This document shows, one piece after another, positions 1 to 7,148 of a DNA stretch of 64,000 nt (its first letter is position 1; every line of letters begins with the position of its first letter). The DNA comes from Flavobacterium ginsengisoli (GTDB lineage: Bacteria > Bacteroidota > Bacteroidia > Flavobacteriales > Flavobacteriaceae): NCBI RefSeq assembly GCF_029625315.1, contig NZ_CP121110.1, forward strand, positions 2,985,001 through 3,049,000, given 5' to 3'. The notes under the pieces are model-generated. The model saw only the letters and a program-made list of their open reading frames with translations. It did no database searches and was not told the DNA's origin. Both the position numbers and the translations under genes were made by a program.

Positions 1-1749
1 TGGTTTTCTGCCAAAGCTTTTCGCAATTCCTTGTAGAAACCATAACTCAAAGTATTAGCCACTTTATTTGAAGAAATCAAATCGAAACTACTTTCTACTA
101 GCGGTATATAATTTTCAACGAAACTTGCACTTGCGGTGTTATCAATCGCAATTAAGTTTTCTAAGTGATGTTCATTCGCGTAAGCAATAATATCTTTGAT
201 TGTATAAGCCTCACCTTTAGTTGCAATTTCATTCTTCCAATTACTGTTAACACCGTATTTGTTTAAAAGCAATTTTTTAGAATTCGCTATAGCGAAAACA
301 TTCAGCTTAATGTCTTTACGTTTTTCGATTGCTGCAGCCGATTCTAAAATCTGATTGATTAAAGTTCCACCAACTAATCCGTGACCAAAAATCGCAATAT
401 TGATTTTCTTCGAAACTCCAAAAATCTCTCCGTGAATTACGTTAAGCGCTTTATTTAATTCCTCTTTTTTAACAACCAAACTCACGTTTTTACCCGTTAC
501 CGTGTTGTTGAACAAAATCGGAACAATTTTGTTTTTGATTAAAGCGGTGTATGGTTTGTGGAAAGTACTCAAATCTTGTCCGATAATTGAAATTACCGAT
601 ACATTATCTGTTACCGTAATCTGATTTACATCTTTAGAATAAAAGTCATTTTCAAACTCTTTTTCTAATTCAACCATTGCAAGAGTAGCTTTTTCTGTTG
701 CTACCACAAGTCCGATTCCTCTTTCTGAAGAACCTTGCGAAATGATACTCACACTGATATTGTGATCACCCATTACTTTAAAAATTCTGGCATCTACTCC
801 TGCTTTTCCAAGTAATCCGCGTCCTTCAAGATTTACAAGAGAGACATTTTCTAAAACAGAAAGTGTTTTAATTCCTTCTTTAGAAGAATCCGATGTAATT
901 AAAGTTCCGCGATTTTCGTGGTTGAAAGTATTTAAAATTCGTAACGGAATGTTTTTTTCTAATAAAGGAATAATCGTCTTAGCATGAAGAATCGTTGCTC
1001 CAAAATTAGCTAATTCGTTTGCTTCATTAAATGATAAATATTCAATTTTCTTAGCATCGGCAACTAAATCTGGATTTGCCGTATAGATTCCATCTACGTG
1101 CGTGAAGTTCTGTAATTCTTCTGCATTTAAATAATTTGCAATTAACGAAGCGGTATAGTTACTGCCATTTCTACCTAAAGTAGTTGTGTCGTTGTTGTTG
1201 TTTGAGCCAATGAAGCCTGTAACTATATTAACCGTTTCGCCGTTATGTTCTTTAAAATAATTTACTACGTTTTTCTTTGAAAGCTGCTCCAAAGGCTGTG
1301 CATCACCAAATTTAGAATCGGTTTTCAACAAATCTCTTGTATCTACAAAATTGGCAGGAATTCCTTTTTCCTGTAAAATTGCTGTCAATAATTTAGCTGA
1401 AAGCAATTCTCCTTTTGACAAAATCTGATCTTTGATTTTTTTGCTGTAATCTCCAATTAAGCTTACACCTTCAAAAAGCTTGTCTAAAACGCTAAATTCT
1501 TCAGACAAATCAACTTGTGGGTAATCTGATATTTGATATTTTTTAAAATTCTCTAATAATTCTTTGTAACTGCCGTTTTTAGCGACGAATGCTTAAGATA
1601 AATTCTAATTCGTCAGTAGCATTTCCTCGTGCAGAAACTACAACGGCAATTTTTTCACCTTGATTTACTTTATCTGAAATGATTGAAACAACTTTGTTAA
1701 GTCCTTCTCCGTTTGCTAACGATTTACCTCCAAATTTTAATACTTTCAT
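1..1749 (-). CDS. thrA: Bifunctional aspartokinase / homoserine dehydrogenase, partial at window edge and frameshifted
   Basis: First and third steps of the aspartate pathway: phosphorylation of aspartate and NAD(P)H reduction of aspartate semialdehyde to homoserine. The N-terminus MKVLKFGGKSLANGEG is the aspartokinase start. A Rossmann motif FGHGLVGGTLINQ begins the homoserine dehydrogenase module near residue 450, and the rest of that module lies off the window. A single-base shift near 1583-1596 puts a stop after about 56 codons. The other frame continues VAKNGSYKELLENF without a gap, so I read one gene with an indel. It starts 1 bp after the metX stop and is probably translationally coupled to it, under the same SAM-I riboswitch. 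Confidence 0.9.
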
Positions 1750-1750
1750 T

Positions 1751-2740
1751 TTATTTCTTTATTGTTTCTGCCTTAAAAATGTCGGCAAGTAAATGATCTA
1801 ATTGTTTGTACTCGATTAAAAAAGCGTCATGTCCGTGAACCGAATCAATTTCGCTATAGAAAACATTATCTTTAAACTTCTTCAATTCTTCGTAGGTTTC
1901 TACATTTTCTTTTGCTGTAAAAAACAAATCTGAATTGATTCCGACAATGTGAATTGAAGCTTTTGTTTTAGACATTAAGTTTTCAAAACTTTCACTATTT
2001 CTAGTAATATCAATTGTTTTAAGCAACTGATTCATTAATTTATAAGAAGACAACTGAAATCTTTTCTGCAATTTTTTTCCGTGATGTGCCAACCAGCTTT
2101 CGATATTAAAAATCAAAAGATCTTGGTTTATGGTACGCTGAAATTTTTCCTTGAATGATTCTGGCGAGCGGTAGCACAGCATTGCGTGAATTCTTGCATC
2201 TTCGATTGGTTTTGAAGAATTGTTTAGAATTTGCTCTTGTAAAAAGCAATTGGCGATAAGCCAATCAGTCGATTTCCAGTCACTCGCAATCGGAATAAGA
2301 TTTTCTGTGATATTTGGCGCTAAAGCTAAAATTTCCCAAGCAATTCCGCCACCAACAGAACCTCCGATAACTGCAAAAAGTTTTTCGATATTTAACGTTT
2401 TTACGCCCTCGATAAAGATTCTTGCAACGTCTCTAGCTGTAAAGTCTAAATAGTTGTCAATTAAAAAGGAATTGCTTCCGTTTCCTGGAATATCGAAAGC
2501 CAAAATGGTATAAACAGCAGTATCAATGGTTTTGCCTTCACCAATCAAGTCATTCCACCAGCCGTTTTCGCCAGTAACTTGCGAATTTCCAGTTAAAGCA
2601 TGGTTAACCAAAACAATAGGCGCGCTGTGCAAAGGTTGTCCTGCCAGCGTAAAACTTAATGGTATAGAATGATAAGTTGCACCACTTTCTGTGATGAAAT
2701 CTTGAATTATAATGGGATTTGGTATATTTTCCAATTTCAA
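1751..2740 (-). CDS. metX: Homoserine O-acetyltransferase
   Basis: Alpha/beta-hydrolase that acetylates homoserine with acetyl-CoA, supplying O-acetylhomoserine to MetY. The family signature NHALTGNSQVTG is followed by GWWNDLIGEG. The nucleophile serine lies in the elbow GGSVGGG near residue 127, with the likely acid in NSDLFF and the histidine in HGHDAF near the C-terminus. At 329 residues it is slightly shorter than many MetX proteins but intact. It is the first gene after the SAM-I riboswitch and is followed at once by thrA. A succinyl-transferring homologue cannot be excluded from sequence, but pairing with an O-acetylhomoserine sulfhydrylase favours acetyl. Confidence 0.93.
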   Translation of the reverse strand: MKLENIPNPIIIQDFITESGATYHSIPLSFTLAGQPLHSAPIVLVNHALTGNSQVTGENGWWNDLIGEGKTIDTAVYTILAFDIPGNGSNSFLIDNYLDFTARDVARIFIEGVKTLNIEKLFAVIGGSVGGGIAWEILALAPNITENLIPIASDWKSTDWLIANCFLQEQILNNSSKPIEDARIHAMLCYRSPESFKEKFQRTINQDLLIFNIESWLAHHGKKLQKRFQLSSYKLMNQLLKTIDITRNSESFENLMSKTKASIHIVGINSDLFFTAKENVETYEELKKFKDNVFYSEIDSVHGHDAFLIEYKQLDHLLADIFKAETIKK

Positions 2741-2810
2741 ATCTGTTGTATTATTGATTTGTATATGGAAATATTAGAAAGAAAAACTAGGTTTAACTAG
2801 AAAAAATCTT

Positions 2811-2917
2811 GTTGTTATCTTTCCACGTTTGGCGTGGTAGAATGTAGCACCTTCTTCGTTTTACCGAAGGGTTGCTAAGGCTTCATCGGGTCTAATCCCT
2901 CGTCCTTTCTTTATAAC
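2811..2917 (-). promoter_or_regulatory. SAM-I (S-box) riboswitch upstream of metX
   Basis: The minus-strand RNA carries the S-box core in order: GAGGGATTAGACCCGATGAA, then GCCTTAGCAACC, a variable hairpin, GGTGCTACATTCTACC and a closing AAAGATAAC. The ends GTTAT and ATAAC form P1. This is the SAM-binding aptamer, expected to turn off metX-thrA when SAM is high. No T-rich terminator follows before metX, so control may act on translation or by an overlapping structure I cannot fold here. Confidence 0.93.
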
Positions 2918-2946
2918 ATTTCAATACGTGTTTGAACTTAACGGTG

Positions 2947-2978
2947 CAAATTAACTACTAATTTCTCAAACAAACAAA
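2947..2978 (-). promoter_or_regulatory. Candidate promoter for the SAM-I riboswitch/metX transcript
   Basis: On the minus strand TTAATTTG (7 of 8 to TAnnTTTG) is preceded 20 bp upstream by TTTG. This is the spacing seen at other promoters of this window. It would start the RNA a few bases before the riboswitch. Confidence 0.5.
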
Positions 2979-3109
2979 TTTTATCTAAAAGTGTTTGTTA
3001 AATTTCTGAGACTTATTTTAGCAAAAACTATTATACGCAAAAATTTACCGAACAAAAATGCCCAGTAAAATTAAGCAGGTTTTACCCTAAATTTATGATG
3101 CTTTTCCGT

Positions 3110-3310
3110 TTAGATAAAAAGCGTTTCATTTTCTTTTGAATACATCAAAAACAATAAAGAGTTTGGCACTTTTTTCTCAGCGCTTTTATCTTCCTCTGTG
3201 ATTCCGAATCTTGGATGAGCCAATTCGTTTGTTGGCGGCGGATTACTATTTTTTGTCCTTCTGTTTTTCAATTTAGAAATTTTTTCTGCGAAGTAGTTCA
3301 ATTTGCTCAT
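3110..3310 (-). CDS. Small unknown protein (66 aa) behind a tandem leader/terminator region
   Basis: No family recognised. The protein is charged and basic in its first half (KISKLKNRRTKN), proline-rich in the middle (NPPPTNE), and contains EEDKSAEKK and then SLLFLMY near the end. It has no signal peptide or membrane span. The SAE...SLLFxxY layout recurs in the 58-aa protein at 6636-6812, which likewise sits behind a leader peptide and terminator. Here it lies between two leader/terminator units and the SAM-I riboswitch of metX. A role linked to sulfur amino-acid control is inferred from position only. Confidence 0.6.
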   Translation of the reverse strand: MSKLNYFAEKISKLKNRRTKNSNPPPTNELAHPRFGITEEDKSAEKKVPNSLLFLMYSKENETLFI

Positions 3311-3387
3311 GATATTAAGTTTTAGTTAAGTTGTGTTTTATAATCTTTATTTCTCGTTTATCTTTTTGTTAAGTCATTTTCTAGAAT

Positions 3388-3426
3388 AAAAAAACCCTTT
3401 TGGATTTTTAGATACCAAAAGGGTTT
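3388..3426 (-). terminator. Attenuator terminator before the 66-aa gene
   Basis: Perfect 12-bp stem AAACCCTTTTGG / CCAAAAGGGTTT with an 11-nt loop, followed on the minus strand by a run of T. It lies between leader ORF 3457-3525 and the 66-aa gene. Its 5' arm CUUUUGGUAUC can instead pair with GAUACUAAAAG at the end of that leader (3448-3458). Confidence 0.85.
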
Positions 3427-3456
3427 AAGTTTTTAAACTCATTTATACTTTTAGTA

Positions 3457-3525
3457 TCAACAGACGTTCACGCAAATAAGCGCGACAGCAAACATCTTAG
3501 TGTTCATCTGTAAGGATTTATTCAT
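3457..3525 (-). CDS. Leader peptide 2 (22 aa), candidate attenuation leader
   Basis: A 22-codon ORF whose product starts MNKSLQMNTKMF and ends ALICVNVC, with three Met and two Cys. It is too short for a stable protein, and an internal ATG would give 16 residues. The stop codon UGA begins the segment GAUACUAAAAG, which is complementary to the 5' arm of the terminator immediately downstream (10 Watson-Crick pairs and one G-U). This is the geometry of a ribosome-controlled antiterminator. The KMF core resembles leader peptide 1 upstream. Confidence 0.65.
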   Translation of the reverse strand: MNKSLQMNTKMFAVALICVNVC

Positions 3526-3573
3526 CTGTGATTTATATTGTATTTTATTTAAATTCTGCATTTGTTGTAAATT

Positions 3574-3607
3574 AAAAAGCCTCCTAAATATTTCTTAGGA
3601 GGCTTTT
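3574..3607 (-). terminator. Intrinsic terminator after leader peptide 1
   Basis: 13-bp stem AAAAGCCTCCTAA / TTAGGAGGCTTTT with a short loop and a T-rich minus-strand tail. It separates the two tandem leader ORFs. Confidence 0.85.
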
Positions 3608-3627
3608 ACTATATTATTATTGTATTC

Positions 3628-3708
3628 TTACAATTTTTTAGCAATAGACACCCCCGCCTCGGTCTTAACCGAAATGGCACAAAACATTTTGTTGACTTTT
3701 AAGTTCAT
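3628..3708 (-). CDS. Leader peptide 1 (26 aa)
   Basis: A 26-codon ORF starting MNLKVNKMFCAISV and ending AKKL. The KMF-CA core matches the KMF-A core of leader 2. A terminator follows its stop by about 20 nt. The frame stays open upstream to 3858, but the promoter at 3736-3767 lies inside that extension, so the ATG at 3708 is chosen. Complementarity between this leader and its terminator is only about 5 bp (GAGGC with GCCUC), so attenuation is less well supported here than for the other leaders. Confidence 0.5.
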   Translation of the reverse strand: MNLKVNKMFCAISVKTEAGVSIAKKL

Positions 3709-3735
3709 TTGATTTCTAGTAGTTTTTGGGTATAA

Positions 3736-3767
3736 CAAATATGCAAATATTTTTCTTATTACACAAA
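3736..3767 (-). promoter_or_regulatory. Candidate promoter for the tandem leader region
   Basis: On the minus strand TTTGTGTA, 16 bp, CATATTTG. The spacer is A-rich and aligns well with the spacers of the metY and TonB-receptor leader promoters (7039-7070 and 10208-10239), which have the same 16-bp distance. Confidence 0.55.
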
Positions 3768-3960
3768 TAAAATTCAAGAATTTAATTACAAAATCCGTTG
3801 AAAATGTGTTTTTTAACGTCAAAAAACATCTTACAAAAACGAAAACGAAATAACACAAGTAAAAAACTTACAAAATAAGCCAATTTTCCTTCATAATTCC
3901 ATTTGACAAATCAATTTATCAAAGAACTTTTTTCTCTTTTATATTTTTTTAACTAAAAAA

Positions 3961-5049
3961 TTACAGCCAAACGGCTTCTTTACTCCTAATTCGCTCCGCA
4001 ATTTTCAGAATATCGGTTATAATTCCTCTAGAAATTGCTTGTTTGCAAGGTGGAGCGCTCTGAATTACGATTGGAATATCGGCATAAGATTTAGTGAAAA
4101 TTTCAAAAATGGTATCAGAACCTTTTAATTGTCCGATTGGAGAATTTATTGGTTCCGAAATTAATTTGACTTCTAAAGTTCCTTTTTCTACATCAAACTC
4201 TCCTACATATCTCAATACATGATTTTCTGCTTGAGTAATTTTGGCGATTTTAAAAGATTTATCGACAGCATCTTTGTTTAGCACTCCATTTTTCTCCAAA
4301 TGTTCTTCGGTTATAAAGGGCTTGATTGTAATGTCTGAAAACTCAAAATCTTTTCCTATTTCTCTGGCCAATATCAGAAGCTTTCTTGCAGAATCGTTTC
4401 CAGACAGATCTTCTTTAAAATTAGATTTCATTAAACCTAAAAGGCTCGCATCTTTTAAAACAGAAGAAAACGAAACATCTTCTGATGAAAATCGATTAAA
4501 GACATAACTCAAATTATCAGATAAAACACCTCGAATCTTCGTGATTTTTTCTCCAGAATAATATAGATCTCTTAAGGTCTGCAAAACAGGAATTCCAGTT
4601 TCAACCGACGTTTCGTACAAAAACTCCTTGTCATACTTTTTAAGATCTGCTCGTAGTTCTTTATATAAGTCAATCGGGAGCGTATTGGCTTTTTTGTTTA
4701 CTGCTACAATATGGAATCCATTTTTAATTAACGTATTGTAATGCTTCACCAATTCATCGCTGGCTGTTGCGTCTACGGCAATCAAGTTTTCGAATTCATT
4801 TTCTTGTGCAAATTCGACAATATCTTCTACTTTAAAAGGAACAGCCAATTGTCTAAAATTGGTTTCCCAAGCATAACCAACACCTTCTTTCTCAAAAAAG
4901 GCAACCGTCGAATTGGTTATTATTGGAAAATGAAAATCGACATTTTTACTTTCCAGAAAAAACTCCTGACTTTCAACAATTTGATTAATCAAAGTACTTC
5001 CGATATTTCCAATTCCGAAAAGGATAATGTTTATTTTAAGCTTTGACAT
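3961..5049 (-). CDS. hom: Homoserine dehydrogenase, stand-alone
   Basis: Reduces aspartate semialdehyde to homoserine. The N-terminal Rossmann motif FGIGNIGSTLINQ, the cofactor-domain segment VAVNKKANTLP and the catalytic-domain segment SGNDSARKLL are all present. The length (362 aa from MSKLKINI; the ATG 12 bp upstream is less likely) matches the dehydrogenase half of ThrA-type proteins with no C-terminal ACT domain, so no threonine-feedback domain is visible. It is a second copy beside the fused enzyme thrA. It lies downstream of metY on the same strand, separated by a hairpin-forming repeat. Confidence 0.85.
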   Translation of the reverse strand: MSKLKINIILFGIGNIGSTLINQIVESQEFFLESKNVDFHFPIITNSTVAFFEKEGVGYAWETNFRQLAVPFKVEDIVEFAQENEFENLIAVDATASDELVKHYNTLIKNGFHIVAVNKKANTLPIDLYKELRADLKKYDKEFLYETSVETGIPVLQTLRDLYYSGEKITKIRGVLSDNLSYVFNRFSSEDVSFSSVLKDASLLGLMKSNFKEDLSGNDSARKLLILAREIGKDFEFSDITIKPFITEEHLEKNGVLNKDAVDKSFKIAKITQAENHVLRYVGEFDVEKGTLEVKLISEPINSPIGQLKGSDTIFEIFTKSYADIPIVIQSAPPCKQAISRGIITDILKIAERIRSKEAVWL

Positions 5050-5073
5050 AATTTCTAACATTTTAATTTTTTA

Positions 5074-5177
5074 AAACCATATAAGTGATGTAAGTTCATT
5101 TAATATCCAAACGTTTATCAAGGTAGACGCACTGCAGTGCGTCTCTACAAAATGCACTTATATTCCTTATATGGTTT
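5074..5177. repeat. Inverted-repeat element with a central palindrome
   Basis: The ends are an imperfect 25-bp inverted repeat: aaaccatataag at 5074-5085 and cttatatggttt at 5166-5177, with about 21 of 25 matching over the full arms. The centre holds a perfect 20-bp palindrome, agacgcactgcagtgcgtct (5125-5144). A third copy of the arm lies at 40216-40240. It may be a REP/MITE-like intergenic element and could also end the metY transcript. Confidence 0.7.
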
Positions 5178-5264
5178 AAATTTTATAATGGTGTTTTTCA
5201 TAAAAAATTACCTTTAGCAAAACCACTCGCTAAAGGCAATTTTTCAAACAAAAAACAAAAAAAC

Positions 5265-6567
5265 CTAATTTTTATTGATGCTGAATTGAGAAAGCGAAAC
5301 GTTCTCAAAAACAGTCTGAAGATCAGCAATTAAATCTTCAATATCTTCAATTCCCACAGACAGACGAATCAAATCTTTAGAAACTCCTGTTTCTATTTGT
5401 TCTGCTTCTGTCAATTGTTGGTGTGTTGTACTTGCTGGGTGAATAATCAGCGATTTTGTGTCACCAATATTCGCTAGCAGAGAGAATAATTTTGTGTCAT
5501 CTACCACTTTTTTAGCCGCATCAAAACCTCCTTTTAATCCGAAAGTGATAATGCCGCTTTGCCCTTCTGGCAGATATTCTTTAGCCAAATCATAATATTT
5601 ATTTGATTTTAAACCTGGATAATTTACCCAGACTACCTCATCTTGTTTTTCTAACCATTCAGCTAGAGCCAAAGCATTTTCACTGTGTTTCTTGATTCGA
5701 ATTGGAAGTGTTTCTAGTCCCTGAATAATCTGAAAAGCATTAAATGGACTCAAAGCAGAACCAAAATCACGTAGTCCTTCAATTCGAGCTTTTGCTATAA
5801 AAGCCGCATTTCCTAAGGCTTCATGATATACTAATCCGTGGTATCCTGCAGATGGCTCGGTAAATTCGGAATTTTCCGTTTGCCCAATCAAAGTTTCCAG
5901 CATCAATGATAACGCCTCCTAATGAAGTTCCGTTTCCTGCGATATATTTAGTTAAGGAATGAATTACAATATCGGCACCATATTTAATTGGGTTTAATAA
6001 ATAAGGTGTCGCAACTGTATTGTCTACTATAAATGGTACTTTGAATGCTTTGGCTTCTGCCGAAATTGCTTTTAAGTCTAATACATCTAATTTTGGATTT
6101 CCTAGAGACTCAACAAAGAAAGCTCTTGTGTTTTCTTTTGTCGCTTTTGTAAAGTTTTCAGGTTTTGAAGGATCTACAAATGTGGTAGTAATTCCTAATC
6201 TTGGCAAGGTAACTTTTAGAAGATTATAAGTTCCTCCGTATAAACTATTTGACGCAACAATATGATCTCCCGCTTTTAGCAAAGTCAATAAAGTTGTTGA
6301 AATTGCAGATGCTCCAGAAGCAGTTACTACAGCTCCAATTCCTCCTTCGAGTGCTGCCAAACGCTGTTCTAAAATGTCATTTGTTGGGTTATTTAATCTC
6401 GTGTAGATAAATCCAGCTTCGGCAAGACCAAATAAATTGGCCGCATGATCGGCGTTATTAAATACATATGATGATGTCTGATAAATAGGCACGGCTCTTG
6501 TTCCTGCGTTTTTAGTTACGTCGTGTCCTGCGTGTAATGCGTTTGTTGCAAATTTTTGTGTGCTCAT
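5265..6567 (-). CDS. metY: O-acetylhomoserine sulfhydrylase, frameshifted
   Basis: PLP enzyme that makes homocysteine from O-acetylhomoserine and sulfide. The first fragment carries family motifs YTRLNNPTNDILEQRLA, ASGASA, SLYGGTYNLL and the PLP-lysine region SLTKYIAGNGTS. The second carries GYHGLVYHEALG and the C-terminal IRLSVGIEDIEDLI. The frame changes near 5875-5885 (after GNFDWANGK), and the two parts join without missing sequence, so this is one gene of about 434 residues with an indel. A cystathionine gamma-synthase activity is less likely given the MetY-specific layout. It is preceded by a small ORF and a leader/attenuator. Confidence 0.9.
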
Positions 6568-6635
6568 GATTTTTAAGTTTTTAGGTATTGTTAATACGTT
6601 TTATATTGTAATTGATATTGATTTTTAAAATTGAT

Positions 6636-6812
6636 TTAAGCTAAAATATCTTCAGCTTCTTCTTCAAGATCATATAAATGAAATAGTAATGATTTTTGTG
6701 TTTTTGTCTGCTGTGCAGGATCATATTTTAGTGTTTCAGCCGATGTCTCTTCCGAATTATTATTTCTTAATAAGTATTGAAATGCGATTGTATTTATATC
6801 TAGTGTATTCAT
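6636..6812 (-). CDS. Small unknown protein (58 aa) between attenuator and metY
   Basis: An acidic protein starting MNTLDINTIAFQYLLRNNN, with SEETSAETLKYDP in the middle and KSLLFHLYDLEEEAEDILA at the end. No family recognised, and no signal peptide or membrane span. It shares the SAE and SLLFxxY motifs with the 66-aa protein at 3110-3310, which has the same position behind an attenuator. Its stop is 68 bp before the metY start, so it is probably in the metY operon. Confidence 0.6.
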   Translation of the reverse strand: MNTLDINTIAFQYLLRNNNSEETSAETLKYDPAQQTKTQKSLLFHLYDLEEEAEDILA

Positions 6813-6838
6813 GATTTAAAATTTAAAATGTTGGAAAT

Positions 6839-6874
6839 AAAAAAGCCCTTTCGGATGGCGACCAAAAGGGCTTA
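6839..6874 (-). terminator. Attenuator terminator before the metY operon
   Basis: Minus-strand stem AAGCCCTTT / AAAGGGCTT with an inner GG/CC pair, followed by six T. Its 5' arm CUUUUGGU can alternatively pair with GCCAAAAG, the last codons of the leader ORF (6907-6914). A further hairpin, tatagtttaactata (6873-6887), lies between leader and terminator. Confidence 0.8.
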
Positions 6875-6903
6875 TAGTTTAACTATAACAAAGATTGTCT
6901 CTT

Positions 6904-6984
6904 TCACTTTTGGCAACAGCAAATTGGGATGCACATTTGCATCATCTTACAACACATCATATTTCTTTTTGCTATTGTTTTCAT
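6904..6984 (-). CDS. Met/Cys-rich leader peptide of metY (26 aa)
   Basis: A 26-codon ORF starting MKTIAKRNMMCCKMMQMC and ending IPICCCQK: six Met and six Cys. Such density of the pathway's own end-product codons is the hallmark of a ribosome-mediated attenuation leader. The last three sense codons (GCCAAAAG within them) are complementary to the 5' arm of the terminator downstream. Stalling at the Met/Cys codons would free this segment to act as antiterminator, while a ribosome reaching the stop would mask it. Function is inferred. Confidence 0.75.
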   Translation of the reverse strand: MKTIAKRNMMCCKMMQMCIPICCCQK

Positions 6985-7038
6985 TTTTATTTAAAATTTG
7001 AATTCGATTATTTTTTAAATTCGACTAATTCGATAGAG

Positions 7039-7070
7039 TAAATGTAATAAGTATTTTTTGAACGACCAAA
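7039..7070 (-). promoter_or_regulatory. Promoter of the metY leader transcript
   Basis: On the minus strand TTTGGTCG, 16 bp containing AAAAAATA, TACATTTA (7 of 8 to TAnnTTTG). The TTTGGTCG element, the A-tract and the exact spacing are shared with the TonB-receptor leader promoter at 10208-10239. Confidence 0.7.
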
Positions 7071-7099
7071 TTAAAATTGAAATTTTATACTATTTTTTT

Positions 7100-7142
7100 A
7101 AATTTCTTTCAAGCCTTTCAAATAAAGACTTGAAAGAAATTT
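7100..7142 (-). terminator. Hairpin after the TonB receptor gene, probable terminator
   Basis: 14-bp perfect stem aaatttctttcaag / cttgaaagaaattt immediately after the receptor stop codon. The expected T-run is only the TTT at the stem end, so efficiency is uncertain. Confidence 0.6.
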
Positions 7143-7148
7143 ATTTAA

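Noticed and set aside
3574..3708. Leader-terminator pairing in leader 1 as a full attenuator
   Set aside because: Only about 5 bp of complementarity (GAGGC/GCCUC) can be found, so I do not claim the same mechanism for this unit.
3628..3858. 76-residue protein MCYFVF... ending in leader 1
   Set aside because: Its first two thirds are low-complexity and cover the promoter; only the last 26 codons, from the ATG at 3708, fit a leader followed by a terminator.
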